In this document: in pieces, positions 1 to 7,297 of the stretch
Layout of the letters: each line of letters begins with the position of its first letter
Position numbering within the stretch: the first letter of the stretch is position 1
Assembly (NCBI GenBank): GCA_035286745.1
Contig: DATECU010000393.1
Span: forward strand, 1 to 20,160
Origin: DATECU01 sp035286745
Lineage (GTDB): Bacteria; Acidobacteriota; Vicinamibacteria; Fen-336
Direction of reading: 5' to 3'
Length of the DNA: 20,160 nucleotides
Notes under the pieces: generated by a model
Told to the model about the DNA's origin: nothing
What the model saw: only the letters and a program-made list of their open reading frames with translations
The model's database searches: none
Translations under genes and position numbers: made by a program

Positions 1-152
1 ACGAAGCGCCCGGCCTTGTCCTGCACCACCGCGGTGACCGAGACCACGCCCACGTCCACCTCGATGCGGAGCGGAGGCGGAGTGGAGACCTGGGCCAGGG
101 CGGGAGAAGCCACCGTCAGGATGGCCAGTGCGAGGGATGGGGAGGAGTTCAA
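1..152 (-). CDS. Secreted VWA-like protein, N-terminal fragment (cut by window edge)
   Basis: Only the first ~50 codons are present; the gene runs off the left edge. Reading the minus strand, a TTG at 150-152 opens a frame with a hydrophobic stretch ending SPALA-Q, a typical Sec signal peptide, followed by a beta-strand-like segment ending VVQDKAGRFV. That alternation of valines ending in D-K-x-G-R-F-V resembles the N-terminus of the 'VWFA-related' exported proteins common in Acidobacteriota; the VWA domain itself would lie outside the window. The TTG overlaps the TGA of the upstream DUF4126 gene (TTGA), suggesting translational coupling. No ATG or GTG is available nearby, and the frame stays open upstream through arginines that would suit a signal-peptide n-region, so the exact start is uncertain. 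Family assignment is an inference from about 25 mature residues. Confidence 0.55.
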   Translation of the reverse strand, partial: MNSSPSLALAILTVASPALAQVSTPPPLRIEVDVGVVSVTAVVQDKAGRF

Positions 153-730
153 GCGGCGGCCCGGGAGCGCCGGCGCAATCGGCGCAAGACGAAGAAGGTG
201 AGTCCCGCTACCAGCAGCAGGGCCAGCAATGGGAGCACCACCGTGAGCACGAAGAGCAGCACCGCCAGCAGATCCTCCAGCAAGCTCAGCACCGGGTTGG
301 CGAGGCCGGCGGTCAGGGCGGTGGAGGCGGCGCGCAGGCCCGACTTGGCCGCGTGAGGCAAGAGCGCGGCAGGGGCACCGATGGCGATGCCCAGGACCAG
401 CGAGATCAAGGGGTCGGAGACGCGGCCCAGCATGGAGGCCGCCAGCAGAGCCCCCGCCGCCGGTCGAAGCACGGTCGACACCACGTCGAGCGCGTGGTCG
501 AGGGCTGGGATCTTGTCCGCGGCCAGTTCCAAGAGCGTGGCCACACCCAACGGAATGAGTGCCCGATCGTCTTGCAGGAAATGGAAGCCGGAACCTAGCG
601 TGAGCAGACCCAGGCGTCCCAGAATGCCGGCCAGCAGCAAGGGCAGCCAGGCACGAAGCCCCGCGCAGGCGGCCAGGCCGATGGCCAGGCCCAGTGCCGA
701 CGCCATGTCCCAGGCGCTCCCCAAGTCCAC
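149..730 (-). CDS. DUF4126 family integral membrane protein
   Basis: A 193-residue, strongly hydrophobic protein with about five to six predicted membrane segments (roughly residues 8-37, 55-72, 82-100, 105-125, 150-185). It ends in an arginine-rich tail (LRRLRRRSRAAA) that should stay cytoplasmic. The N-terminal pattern GLAACAGLRAWLPLL and the following G-rich helices match the DUF4126 family, whose molecular function is unknown. The start is a GTG at 728-730 preceded by a good GGAGGAG ribosome site, 6 nt after the stop of the upstream exported protein. The stop overlaps the start of the downstream VWA-like gene. It therefore sits inside a tightly packed four-gene run. Family call from sequence feel; function not assignable. 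Confidence 0.7.
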   Translation of the reverse strand: MDLGSAWDMASALGLAIGLAACAGLRAWLPLLLAGILGRLGLLTLGSGFHFLQDDRALIPLGVATLLELAADKIPALDHALDVVSTVLRPAAGALLAASMLGRVSDPLISLVLGIAIGAPAALLPHAAKSGLRAASTALTAGLANPVLSLLEDLLAVLLFVLTVVLPLLALLLVAGLTFFVLRRLRRRSRAAA

Positions 731-736
731 TCGGCT

Positions 737-1519
737 CTACTCCTCCAGGCTCAGCTCGAGGTGGAAGCTCTCCAGGCTCCTCATGCGCTTCCTGGGAAAG
801 CCGGAGAACTCCATGCGGCCGCGGTCCTGGCGGACCTGCAGGAAGGTGGGCCCCTCGGTCCTCAGCTCGATCGAGGTGCCGGCTTCGACCAGGTCCCGCC
901 ACTGGGGCTCCGCCGCGGAGCCGTCGTTCATCTGATAGGCCAGGCGCAGCTTGCGCGGCCCCGGCGGTCCCACCGGCACCTCGACCTTGAGCACGATGCG
1001 GCCCGGCCGCACTTCCGGGCTCAGAACCTCGCCCCCGGTTCCCGCCTCCGCGACCACCTCCGAGGGTGCGAAGGAGAAAGCGTTCACCAGGGCGCCCGGA
1101 ATGTCATCGGGGTCCAGCTTGGCGTCGAGGTAGGTGGCGACGACCTCCTCGTCCAGGCGAATCTCCAGACGCAGCGAGGGGTCGATCGCTGCCGCTTCCC
1201 TGGGATCCCAGGCCTGCCAGAAGGTCTTGCCCAGGACCACGAAGATCAGCCGGCTGCGCGGCGGCGGCGCCGGACTCGAGGCCACCAACTCCTCGCTGCC
1301 ATCGTCCTTCAGGATCTTCGCCACCTTGGCCCGCGGGATCAGCAGCCGCCCGTAGGCGGTCTGCACGGTGAGCGTCCTCTTTCCCTTCTGGACCGCCTTG
1401 CCGGTGATGCGATCGCCGTCGGCCAGGACGAAGACGTCGGCCGGCAGCGGCGAAGCGCCGGCGAGAGCGAGGCCGAGAGCGGCGGCCAGCAGGCGATGCC
1501 GGACAGCCAACCTGTGCAC
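737..1519 (-). CDS. Exported hypothetical protein with Sm-like/beta-barrel N-terminal motif
   Basis: A 260-residue protein I do not recognise as a named family. Residues 1-27 look like a Sec signal peptide (RHR n-region, LLAAALGLALAGA core, cleavage near LPA-D). Residues 28-69 have the pattern V-x-L-x-D-G-D-R-I-x-G ... L-T-V-x-T-x-x-G-x-L-x-I-P, a small beta-barrel-like motif often seen at the N-terminus of exported bacterial proteins. A proline-rich linker (about 82-88) leads to a beta-rich C-terminal half that ends with a predicted amphipathic strand. It is likely periplasmic or cell-surface. The GTG start at 1517-1519 directly abuts the TAG of the upstream PATAN-J-TPR gene (zero spacing), with a weak GGAAAG upstream, so translational coupling is likely. 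No catalytic motif is visible. Confidence 0.75.
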   Translation of the reverse strand: MHRLAVRHRLLAAALGLALAGASPLPADVFVLADGDRITGKAVQKGKRTLTVQTAYGRLLIPRAKVAKILKDDGSEELVASSPAPPPRSRLIFVVLGKTFWQAWDPREAAAIDPSLRLEIRLDEEVVATYLDAKLDPDDIPGALVNAFSFAPSEVVAEAGTGGEVLSPEVRPGRIVLKVEVPVGPPGPRKLRLAYQMNDGSAAEPQWRDLVEAGTSIELRTEGPTFLQVRQDRGRMEFSGFPRKRMRSLESFHLELSLEE

Positions 1520-3289
1520 CTACTGCTTTCCGAACCACTTCTTCAGGATGCCGCCGCCCCCCGGCGACTCGGAGTCGTCCTTGCCGGTATCGAGCGCCAG
1601 CAGCTCCTGCTGGGCGGCCTCGTACTCGGGCCTGATCTCCAGTGCCTTGCGCAGCACGCTCAGGGCCCGGCTCTTCAGTCCCCCTCCCTTGTAGATGAGC
1701 CCCAGCTCGAAGTAGGCGTCTGCGTTCTTGGGATCCTCCTGCACCACCTGTTGCAGCAAGTCCTCGGCCCGCCTCAGCCAGTTGGGGTTCTTGGCAAAGC
1801 ACCGCGCCAGGCTGACCCGAGCTCGCTGCTTCGGCTTGCCGGTGAGCAGCGGGATGGCGGGCTCCAGGAGCTGGATGGCGTCCCAGTACTTGGCGTCCGC
1901 CAGGTGCCTCTCGGCCCGGGCCGCATTCTCCGTCGCCAGGCGCACCTCGTAGTCGCGATCCGGCGGCGGACTCGAGGCCTGAGGGGTAGAGGTACTCGGC
2001 GATCCGGCGGTGGCGGCCGGACGGGGAAGCGAGGCCTCATAGTTGCCGCGGGTCTTGGGGCTGCGCAGCACCTCGTAGGCTTCCCCGAGGCGGATGAACA
2101 CGGCCTCCAGCTTCTCGCGGAGGTCGGTCAGGGTGGGGTCGTGGTGGGCGTCGGGATGGAACCGCCGGGCCAGTCGGAAGTAGGCGTCCTTGATCTGGGC
2201 TTCGTTCGAGGCTCGAGGCACCTCCAGCAGCTCGAAGTAGTTCTTGGTCTTGAGCAGCCGGTAGGCCTCCTCGATCTCGCGCCGTCGCTCCTCCACCTCC
2301 TTGCGTTTGGCGGGATCGGAGGGGAGAACGGGAGACACCGTGGGCGCCGCTGTCCCAGCGGGCCGTTGAGAGGGGGGAGGCTGGCCGGGACCGGGCGGCA
2401 GCGCTCCGGCACCCGGTTCGTCCGACAACAGCGGCTGCATGCGCCCGCTCGACCAGGGGGCGGCCGGCCGCGAAGTGGGCGCTGGCCCGGATGCCTCGGC
2501 AGCAGGCGGCGCCGTCGCGGGAGCGGCCGCCGGCTTGCCGGCGGTCAGCGCCGACCCCGGTTGGGGCCGCGGCTTGGAGGACCCGGCGACCGACTCGATC
2601 ACCCCTGTGCAAAGCAGGCCGAACAGGCTCTTCTGGGTCTCCGCCGGGTCCAGCGGACTCATCTGGATGATCTCCCGGGCCGACAGGGTGCCGTCCACCC
2701 GGGAGAGCACGAAGCCGTCGGTGGGGGAGAGGGCGATCCGCTGAAAGCGCAGCAGAGGGTCGGCGGAGGGGGCGAGCACTCGATCGATGTCCCCCAGCGC
2801 ATAGCGAACTACGTCGGGATCCTCGATGCGGCGCACCGCCTCCAGGATCATCTCGCCGGTCGAGAGCTTGAGGGTGATCTCGCCCTGGGGCGCGGTCAGC
2901 GGGTCTTCCTCCTCAAAGGCGTACTCGCCCTCGCTCCAGCCCATCACGATGAGCAACACCTCGCGGACCTGCAAGGCCAGGGCGTCCTCGACCCGGCCCA
3001 GGTTCATGATGCCCAGCTCTTCCAGCACAGTGCCCAGGCGTTTCTTGTCCCGGATCACCACCTCGGTGGCTCGATCCAGGTCCGCTTGGGTGAGCTGGCC
3101 CAGGCGCACCAGGGTCTCGCCCAGGCGCTCGCGCGCCACGTTGGTGTCGGCGTTGATGATGTGGCCGTGGCGAAAGCGGACGCTGCGCCGCTCGCCCTCG
3201 CGCAGGAAATGGAGCAGGCCGCACTTGCGGCCCACGTAGAGATCCCTCAGGACCCCGGGCAGAACGCCCTCGGCGAGACTCCCTTTCAT
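1520..3289 (-). CDS. PATAN (DUF4388) - J-domain - TPR protein
   Basis: 589 residues, with three recognisable regions. Residues 1-130 are a DUF4388/PATAN domain (GSLAEGVLPGVLRDLYVGRKCGL, with the later GEYAFEEED segment). Residues about 240-325 are a Pro/Ala-rich linker. Residues about 349-418 are a DnaJ-type J domain with an intact HPD motif at 378-380. Residues about 450-570 form TPR-like helices (YWDAIQLLEPAI, AYFELGLIYKGGGLKSRALSVLRKALEIRP). The C-terminus is ILKKWFGKQ. PATAN is known from PatA- and gliding/signalling-related proteins and is thought to mediate protein interaction; an intact HPD means the J domain could stimulate an Hsp70 ATPase. No dnaK or grpE is nearby, so this looks like an adaptor rather than housekeeping DnaJ. 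ATG start at 3287-3289; AAGG about 9 nt upstream; a -10-like element at 3317-3324. First gene of the run reading to the left edge. Cytoplasmic. Confidence 0.85.
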   Translation of the reverse strand: MKGSLAEGVLPGVLRDLYVGRKCGLLHFLREGERRSVRFRHGHIINADTNVARERLGETLVRLGQLTQADLDRATEVVIRDKKRLGTVLEELGIMNLGRVEDALALQVREVLLIVMGWSEGEYAFEEEDPLTAPQGEITLKLSTGEMILEAVRRIEDPDVVRYALGDIDRVLAPSADPLLRFQRIALSPTDGFVLSRVDGTLSAREIIQMSPLDPAETQKSLFGLLCTGVIESVAGSSKPRPQPGSALTAGKPAAAPATAPPAAEASGPAPTSRPAAPWSSGRMQPLLSDEPGAGALPPGPGQPPPSQRPAGTAAPTVSPVLPSDPAKRKEVEERRREIEEAYRLLKTKNYFELLEVPRASNEAQIKDAYFRLARRFHPDAHHDPTLTDLREKLEAVFIRLGEAYEVLRSPKTRGNYEASLPRPAATAGSPSTSTPQASSPPPDRDYEVRLATENAARAERHLADAKYWDAIQLLEPAIPLLTGKPKQRARVSLARCFAKNPNWLRRAEDLLQQVVQEDPKNADAYFELGLIYKGGGLKSRALSVLRKALEIRPEYEAAQQELLALDTGKDDSESPGGGGILKKWFGKQ

Positions 3290-3316
3290 TTGGCGGCCTT
3301 GGACCGATCGTCCGCG

Positions 3317-3324
3317 AGTATAGC
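3317..3324 (-). promoter_or_regulatory. Putative -10 element (GCTATACT) for the PATAN-J-TPR operon
   Basis: On the minus strand GCTATACT lies 27 nt before the ATG at 3289, in an otherwise GC-rich gap between two same-strand genes. It matches the GCTANNNT element seen before other transcription units here. No convincing -35 hexamer was found 16-18 nt upstream. Confidence 0.45.
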
Positions 3325-3404
3325 CCAGTCGGCGCGGTCCCGTGGTTCGTCGACGATTCGCCTGGCCGTGACCTGCGGGCGAGAGGTCCGGGGAGTCCGC
3401 GGAG

Positions 3405-4451
3405 CTAGTGCTTCTTGCCCTTGCCGGAGAGCAGGGCCTTCACTTCGAGCGGGTTGTAGCAGTGCGGCAGCGGCAGGTCCTTCATGGTGAGCATCCCCGG
3501 ACGGGCTGCCAGCAGCTTGGGGATGGCGTTCACGATGATGGCGGCGGTGGCCACGTCGCCGGCCAGCCCCCCGGCGATGGTCATGTCGATAGGCGGTGTG
3601 CCGTCGACCAGGATGTGATCGCGGGGGGATTCGGCACCCACGTACATCTGCAAGTCCAGACTCACCAGGAGCTCCCCGTTGCGGTAGCCGCGGGCGCTCT
3701 GCTTGATGCCGGCGGCACTGCCGGCGGGGATCCGCAGGTAGTCGGTGTCCAGATCGCGAGGGGCGATGGCCGGCTCCAGCGTCTCCTCGATCTTGTCCAG
3801 CTTGAAGCCCAGCCCGGAGGCGATCATGTGCACCGACTCCGGCAACCCCACGTGCTTGACGGTGCCCTCGGTCATGGCGCGGCGGAACTGGCTCACGTTG
3901 AGCCCGGCGCCGACCTTGCGCTGCAAGGGCAGTCGGCGGGTGCTGGCATCGACCACCCGGGTGACCGATACCCGCCGCACCTCGGCGCAGGGTGCGGTGA
4001 GCATGAGGGCCAAGGCGTCCATCGCAAAGCCGGGGTTCACACCGGTGCCCAGGACGCGGACCTTCTTCTTCTTCGCGGCCTTGTCGAGTTCACGGAAGGA
4101 GGCCAGGTGCTCGGGGGTGGGAAAGGCCAGCTCTTCGCAGGTGGTGACGACGTTGATGCCACGCTTGATCAGGGTGGCGAGCTGGGACTTGACGCCCTTG
4201 AGCGACGACGCCGTGCTGAGCACCGCCAGGTCGGCTTTGGCTTTGGCCAGAAACTTCTCGGGGTCGGGGGCGATCTTGATCCGGAGCTTCTTGGGCAGTC
4301 CCAGCACCACGCCCAGGTCCTTACCGGCGTGCTCCGGGGAGGGGTCGGTCGCGCCGATGAGCTGAAGCCCCTCGGCCTCCAGCACCAGTCGGGTTATGCC
4401 CTGGCCGATGGGCCCCAGGCCCACCTGCACGACTTTGAGCGCGCGGCCCAT
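3405..4451 (-). CDS. DapB/2,4-diaminopentanoate dehydrogenase-like NAD(P)-dependent oxidoreductase
   Basis: 348 residues. The N-terminus KVVQVGLGPIGQGITRLVL is a classic Rossmann GxGxxG dinucleotide-binding loop; the TDPSPEHAGKDLG and LSTASSLKGV segments that follow are as in dihydrodipicolinate-reductase-like N-domains. The middle has GTGVNPGFAMDALAL, and the C-terminal half (about 145-348) resembles the 2,4-diaminopentanoate dehydrogenase (Ord) C-domain. At ~350 residues it is longer than true DapB (~270). Ord acts on an amino group of a diamino acid in clostridial ornithine fermentation, but no other ornithine-pathway gene is visible. Instead it sits two genes downstream of lysine 6-aminotransferase, so its substrate may be lysine-derived; that is inference. 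ATG at 4449-4451 has a textbook AGGAGG. Cytoplasmic; last gene of the lat operon. Confidence 0.8.
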   Translation of the reverse strand: MGRALKVVQVGLGPIGQGITRLVLEAEGLQLIGATDPSPEHAGKDLGVVLGLPKKLRIKIAPDPEKFLAKAKADLAVLSTASSLKGVKSQLATLIKRGINVVTTCEELAFPTPEHLASFRELDKAAKKKKVRVLGTGVNPGFAMDALALMLTAPCAEVRRVSVTRVVDASTRRLPLQRKVGAGLNVSQFRRAMTEGTVKHVGLPESVHMIASGLGFKLDKIEETLEPAIAPRDLDTDYLRIPAGSAAGIKQSARGYRNGELLVSLDLQMYVGAESPRDHILVDGTPPIDMTIAGGLAGDVATAAIIVNAIPKLLAARPGMLTMKDLPLPHCYNPLEVKALLSGKGKKH

Positions 4452-4461
4452 GCCACCTCCT

Positions 4462-4677
4462 CTACCGCTCGACCTCGATCGAAGGAACCTCTTCCTCGGG
4501 ATCCGCGGCCAGGATCACCGTGGACGCGATGGGAAGCAGACTGGTGAAGAAGCGCCCTCCCGATTCGATCAGGACCTCGTAGAAGCCCTCGTCATCCACC
4601 CGCACTAGGCGACCGCGGGCGCCCTTGGCGCCCAGGGTCTCGTTGTAGATCTTGATCGCCGCTTCCCGCTCGATCAT
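4462..4677 (-). CDS. Small conserved-looking hypothetical protein in the lysine cluster
   Basis: 71 residues, acidic C-terminus, no signal peptide or membrane segment. It appears to be an N-terminal helix (IEREAAIKIYNETLG) followed by beta strands (GRLVRVDDEGFYEVLIES, FFTSLLPIASTVILA), so a small helix-plus-barrel fold is possible. I do not recognise a family. It is believable as a gene: ATG at 4675-4677 has a strong AAGGGGG ribosome site, it lies 39 nt after the lat stop and 10 nt before the oxidoreductase start, all on the same strand. Its position between two enzymes suggests an accessory or regulatory role in the same pathway, but nothing in the sequence proves this. Confidence 0.7.
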   Translation of the reverse strand: MIEREAAIKIYNETLGAKGARGRLVRVDDEGFYEVLIESGGRFFTSLLPIASTVILAADPEEEVPSIEVER

Positions 4678-4716
4678 GGCTTCCCCCTTGAAGGGCGCCT
4701 CATCGGCCCCCTCGAC

Positions 4717-6051
4717 TTAGAGCTTCTTGATCGCGGACCTCAAGATATCGAGGCCCTGGTCTGCCTCGGCCTTGGTCAGGTTCAGGGAGGGACGGAAGCG
4801 GATCGAGCGGGCGCCGCAGGGGAGGAGCAGCAGGCCCCCGTCGATCAGGGCTCCATGGGCTTTCTTGCGCAGCTCCGGCGTGGGCAGGTCGAAGGCGATC
4901 ATGAGCCCCAGCCCGCGCGCACCCGACAAGAGTCCGGAGGACTCCCGCTCCACCGTCCTCAGGCCCTGGAGCAGGTGGTCGCCCACCACCCGGGCGTTGT
5001 CCACCAGCCGGTCCTCCTCGATCACTTCCAGGTAACGGGCGAAGCGCACCATGTCCGTTAGACCTCCACCCCAGGTGGAGTTGATGCGGGAGGAGATCTT
5101 GAACACGTTCTCGGGTTCCTGGTCGACCTTGGGTCCCACCAGGCAGCCGCAAACCTGCGTCTTCTTTCCGAAGGCCAGAGCGTCGGGTTTGATGCCGTAG
5201 TGCTCGTGGGCCCACATCTTGCCGGTGATCCCCACCCCGGCCTGGACCTCGTCCACGATGAAGAAGCACTGGTTCTCGTTGGCCAGGCGTTCCAGGGCTT
5301 GCAGGAACTGGGGCCTGAAGTGGTTGTCGCCTCCCTCGCCCTGGATGGGCTCGATGATGATGGCCGCGATGTCGTCGGGGTTGTCGGCGAAAGCCCGCTT
5401 GATCTGATCGAGCGCCCGCTCCTCGACCGCCTTGACATCGGCCTCCACCTCCGGCGTCAGCGGGAAGCGGAGCTTGGGGTTGTCGATGCGCGGCCAGTCG
5501 AACTTGGGGAAGTGGTCGGTCTTGACCGGGTCGGTGTTGGTGAGCGAAAGCGTGTAGCCGGTGCGCCCGTGGAAGGCCTCGCGGAAGTGGATGATCTTGC
5601 GGCCCCGTTCTCCGGCGACGCCCTTGGCCTTGTTGCGACGCACCTTCCAGTCGAAAGCGGTCTTCAAGGCGTTCTCCACGCCTAGCGCACCACCCTCGAT
5701 GAAGAAGGCGTACTTGAGATGCGGGGGGATGGCCAGGCGCGAGAAGGTGTCGACGAACCAGGCGTACTCGACGCTGTAGAGGTCGGAGAGGGCGGGCTTG
5801 AGCTGCGCCACCCGGGTCAGGACCTTCTGGAACTCAGGGTCCTTCATCTTGGGGTGGTTGTAGCCGATGGGGTTGCTGGCGAAGAAAGTGAGGAAGTCCA
5901 GGTACTCACGGCCACTGCGGGCGTCGTGAACGAAAGAGCCGTGACTCCGCTCGAAGTCGAAGATGATGTCGAAGCCGTCGGCCAGAATGCGGCGGCCGAG
6001 AACGGCATGAACTTCGGAGGGGGCGATGGCGGCAACGGTGGAAGTGGTCAT
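4717..6051 (-). CDS. lat: L-lysine 6-transaminase (lysine epsilon-aminotransferase)
   Basis: A class III PLP-dependent aminotransferase that moves the epsilon-amino group of L-lysine to 2-oxoglutarate, giving L-2-aminoadipate 6-semialdehyde and glutamate. Length (444 residues from this start) matches the family (~449 in Mycobacterium). Family-specific motifs are clear: EPIQGEGGD, FFIVDEVQAGVG, FGKKTQVCG (first K is the expected PLP Schiff-base lysine) and SSRINSTWGG. The GEGG glutamate that distinguishes Lat from other aminotransferases is present. An upstream TTG at 6066 would add five residues, but the ATG at 6049-6051 has ACGGAG six nt before it and is preferred. First gene of lat - small protein - oxidoreductase, transcribed divergently from the cNMP-PATAN gene. 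In actinomycetes Lat feeds beta-lactam synthesis or the persistence response; here no beta-lactam gene is present, so lysine catabolism is more likely. Confidence 0.93.
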   Translation of the reverse strand: MTTSTVAAIAPSEVHAVLGRRILADGFDIIFDFERSHGSFVHDARSGREYLDFLTFFASNPIGYNHPKMKDPEFQKVLTRVAQLKPALSDLYSVEYAWFVDTFSRLAIPPHLKYAFFIEGGALGVENALKTAFDWKVRRNKAKGVAGERGRKIIHFREAFHGRTGYTLSLTNTDPVKTDHFPKFDWPRIDNPKLRFPLTPEVEADVKAVEERALDQIKRAFADNPDDIAAIIIEPIQGEGGDNHFRPQFLQALERLANENQCFFIVDEVQAGVGITGKMWAHEHYGIKPDALAFGKKTQVCGCLVGPKVDQEPENVFKISSRINSTWGGGLTDMVRFARYLEVIEEDRLVDNARVVGDHLLQGLRTVERESSGLLSGARGLGLMIAFDLPTPELRKKAHGALIDGGLLLLPCGARSIRFRPSLNLTKAEADQGLDILRSAIKKL

Positions 6052-6118
6052 GGAATGCTCCGTCAAGGGTATGAGTGAAGAGGCGAGAGCGGGAGGCCGA
6101 CAGTGGCCACGGCCCGCC

Positions 6119-6175
6119 CTAGGTCATCCCCCTGACGTACTGAGATAAGAGCTTTCGCTTCAGCAACTTGAGCAA
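6119..6175 (-). other. Possible lysine-rich leader ORF upstream of lat
   Basis: In the lat leader a TTG at 6173-6175 opens an 18-codon frame ending in TAG at 6119-6121. It encodes LLKLLKRKLLSQYVRGMT (the first L written as such for TTG), which contains three lysines and one arginine in its first eight residues. GAGGA lies about 14 nt upstream, which is a weak site. It could be a leader peptide, a chance ORF, or the C-terminal remnant of an older gene, since the same frame is open back to a TAA at about 6223. No terminator with a U-tract follows it, so attenuation is not supported by structure. Listed only because of its position and lysine content. Confidence 0.18.
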
Positions 6176-6220
6176 GATAGGCCGCCGATCCTCGAGGGCT
6201 GCCGCGCGAGGCGACGGCTC

Positions 6221-6228
6221 ATGTTAGC
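6221..6228 (-). promoter_or_regulatory. Putative -10 element (GCTAACAT) for the lat operon
   Basis: Minus-strand GCTAACAT fits the GCTANNNT pattern. Transcription from here would give a leader of about 165 nt before the lat ATG. It lies back to back with the divergent element at 6275-6282. No clear -35. Confidence 0.35.
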
Positions 6229-6274
6229 ACAGGTCCCGGAGCCGCCCCAGGCGGGGGTCCTGGGGCTCTTGGGG

Positions 6275-6282
6275 GCTATAAT
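6275..6282 (+). promoter_or_regulatory. Putative -10 element (GCTATAAT) for the cNMP-PATAN gene
   Basis: GCTATAAT contains a perfect TATAAT. It ends only 13 nt before the ATG at 6296, which implies a very short 5' leader and rules out the in-frame ATG at 6221 as the start. No recognisable -35 hexamer, which hints at an activator-dependent promoter or a lineage-specific consensus. Confidence 0.5.
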
Positions 6283-6295
6283 CGCGGGTACCCTC

Positions 6296-7294
6296 ATGGG
6301 CGCTCCCGCCGCAGATCCCGGCTTCCTGAGGAGTTCGGACCTCTTCGAGCATCAGCCGGAGGCGGTGCTCGGGGCCGTCCTGGCCCAGGGAAGCTTCGTC
6401 GACTTGGGCCCAGGTGGCGTCCTCTTTCGCCAGGGTGACCAGGGCGATCGCCTGTACATCGTTAAAAAGGGCGTCCTCGAGATCCTGGCCGCCCCCGCGG
6501 ACGGCAGCGAGCCAGCCCCGGTGGCGTACCTGGGCCCCGGCGAGGTCCTGGGGGAGCTGGCCCTGCTGACGGGCTCCCCCCGCAGCGCCACCGCCCGCTG
6601 CCCCGAACAGGCGGTGCTGTTCTGTCTCGAGAAGGCGGTCTTTCTGGACCTCATGTCGACGCTTCCGGCCTTTTCGCGGAACCTGTGCGTCGTGCTCGCC
6701 AAACGGCTGGAGGCCACTACCTCGCGGGTGCCCCGAGGCACCGTCAAGCAGCTCCAGGGCAACCTGCGCTTCTTCGACCTGGCCACCGTGATCCAGACCC
6801 TGATCGGCTCCAGCCAGACCGGGAACCTGGTGGTCACGCAGCAGGGGGGCACGCAGAGGATTGCCGATCTTCTCTTCTTCAAGGGCAACATCGCCCGGGC
6901 CAAGGTGAAGCACCTGTCGGGCGACGACGCCGTCTTTCAGCTCTTCCAGATTCCCCTGGAGGGGGACTTCAGCTTCACGGGCCGGACCGTCTCCGAAGAG
7001 GACCTGCACACCGACGTCACCATGCCCGCCATCTCCCTGCTCATGGAGTCGGTGCGGCTGCAGGACGAACTGCCGATGTTGAAGGAGCGGGTCCCCGATC
7101 CCGACCGCGTCTATCGCCAGAAGGCGGCCCAGCTCAACTGGAGCGATCCCGAGAGCCTGGAGCTGACGGTCGCGGTGTGGTCACGCCTCAAGAGGGGCGC
7201 ATCCATCCATGACCTGCACCGAGACATCCCGCGTTGCTCGCACGCGCTCTACGGCGCGCTGGTCGGGCTGCTGAACGCGGGGCTGGTCGAATAG
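6296..7294 (+). CDS. Cyclic nucleotide-binding (CRP-type) + PATAN/DUF4388 signalling protein
   Basis: 332 residues from the ATG at 6296. Residues about 15-140 form a cyclic nucleotide-binding beta-roll: the phosphate-binding cassette reads GEVLGELALLTGSPRSATA (about 82-100), with the key Glu (87) and the phosphate-contacting Arg (96) followed by Ser, so cNMP binding is plausible. Residues about 151-250 are a DUF4388/PATAN domain (LQGNLRFFDLATVIQTLIGS ... TGNLVV ... LLFFKGNIARA). The C-terminal ~80 residues are helical and winged-helix-like (GASIHDLHRDIPRCSHALYG), perhaps a DNA- or protein-binding module. No HTH of CRP type directly follows the sensor domain. An in-frame ATG at 6221 would add 25 residues but lies before the likely promoter. 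Cytoplasmic; second messenger (cAMP or cGMP) not determinable. Convergent with the next gene, with 3 nt between stop codons. Confidence 0.85.
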   Translation: MGAPAADPGFLRSSDLFEHQPEAVLGAVLAQGSFVDLGPGGVLFRQGDQGDRLYIVKKGVLEILAAPADGSEPAPVAYLGPGEVLGELALLTGSPRSATARCPEQAVLFCLEKAVFLDLMSTLPAFSRNLCVVLAKRLEATTSRVPRGTVKQLQGNLRFFDLATVIQTLIGSSQTGNLVVTQQGGTQRIADLLFFKGNIARAKVKHLSGDDAVFQLFQIPLEGDFSFTGRTVSEEDLHTDVTMPAISLLMESVRLQDELPMLKERVPDPDRVYRQKAAQLNWSDPESLELTVAVWSRLKRGASIHDLHRDIPRCSHALYGALVGLLNAGLVE

Positions 7295-7297
7295 CCC

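Noticed and set aside
761..3490. 909-codon plus-strand ORF opposite the PATAN-J-TPR and exported genes
   Set aside because: Low-complexity His/Gln/Gly/Arg-rich translation with no domains; it is the antisense shadow of well-supported minus-strand genes in GC-rich DNA.
3408..4547. 379-codon plus-strand ORF opposite the oxidoreductase
   Set aside because: Antisense shadow; the minus strand has a Rossmann motif and a strong ribosome site.
6052..6228. Lysine riboswitch in the lat leader
   Set aside because: The length would allow it, but the conserved lysine-box core sequences and helices are not apparent.
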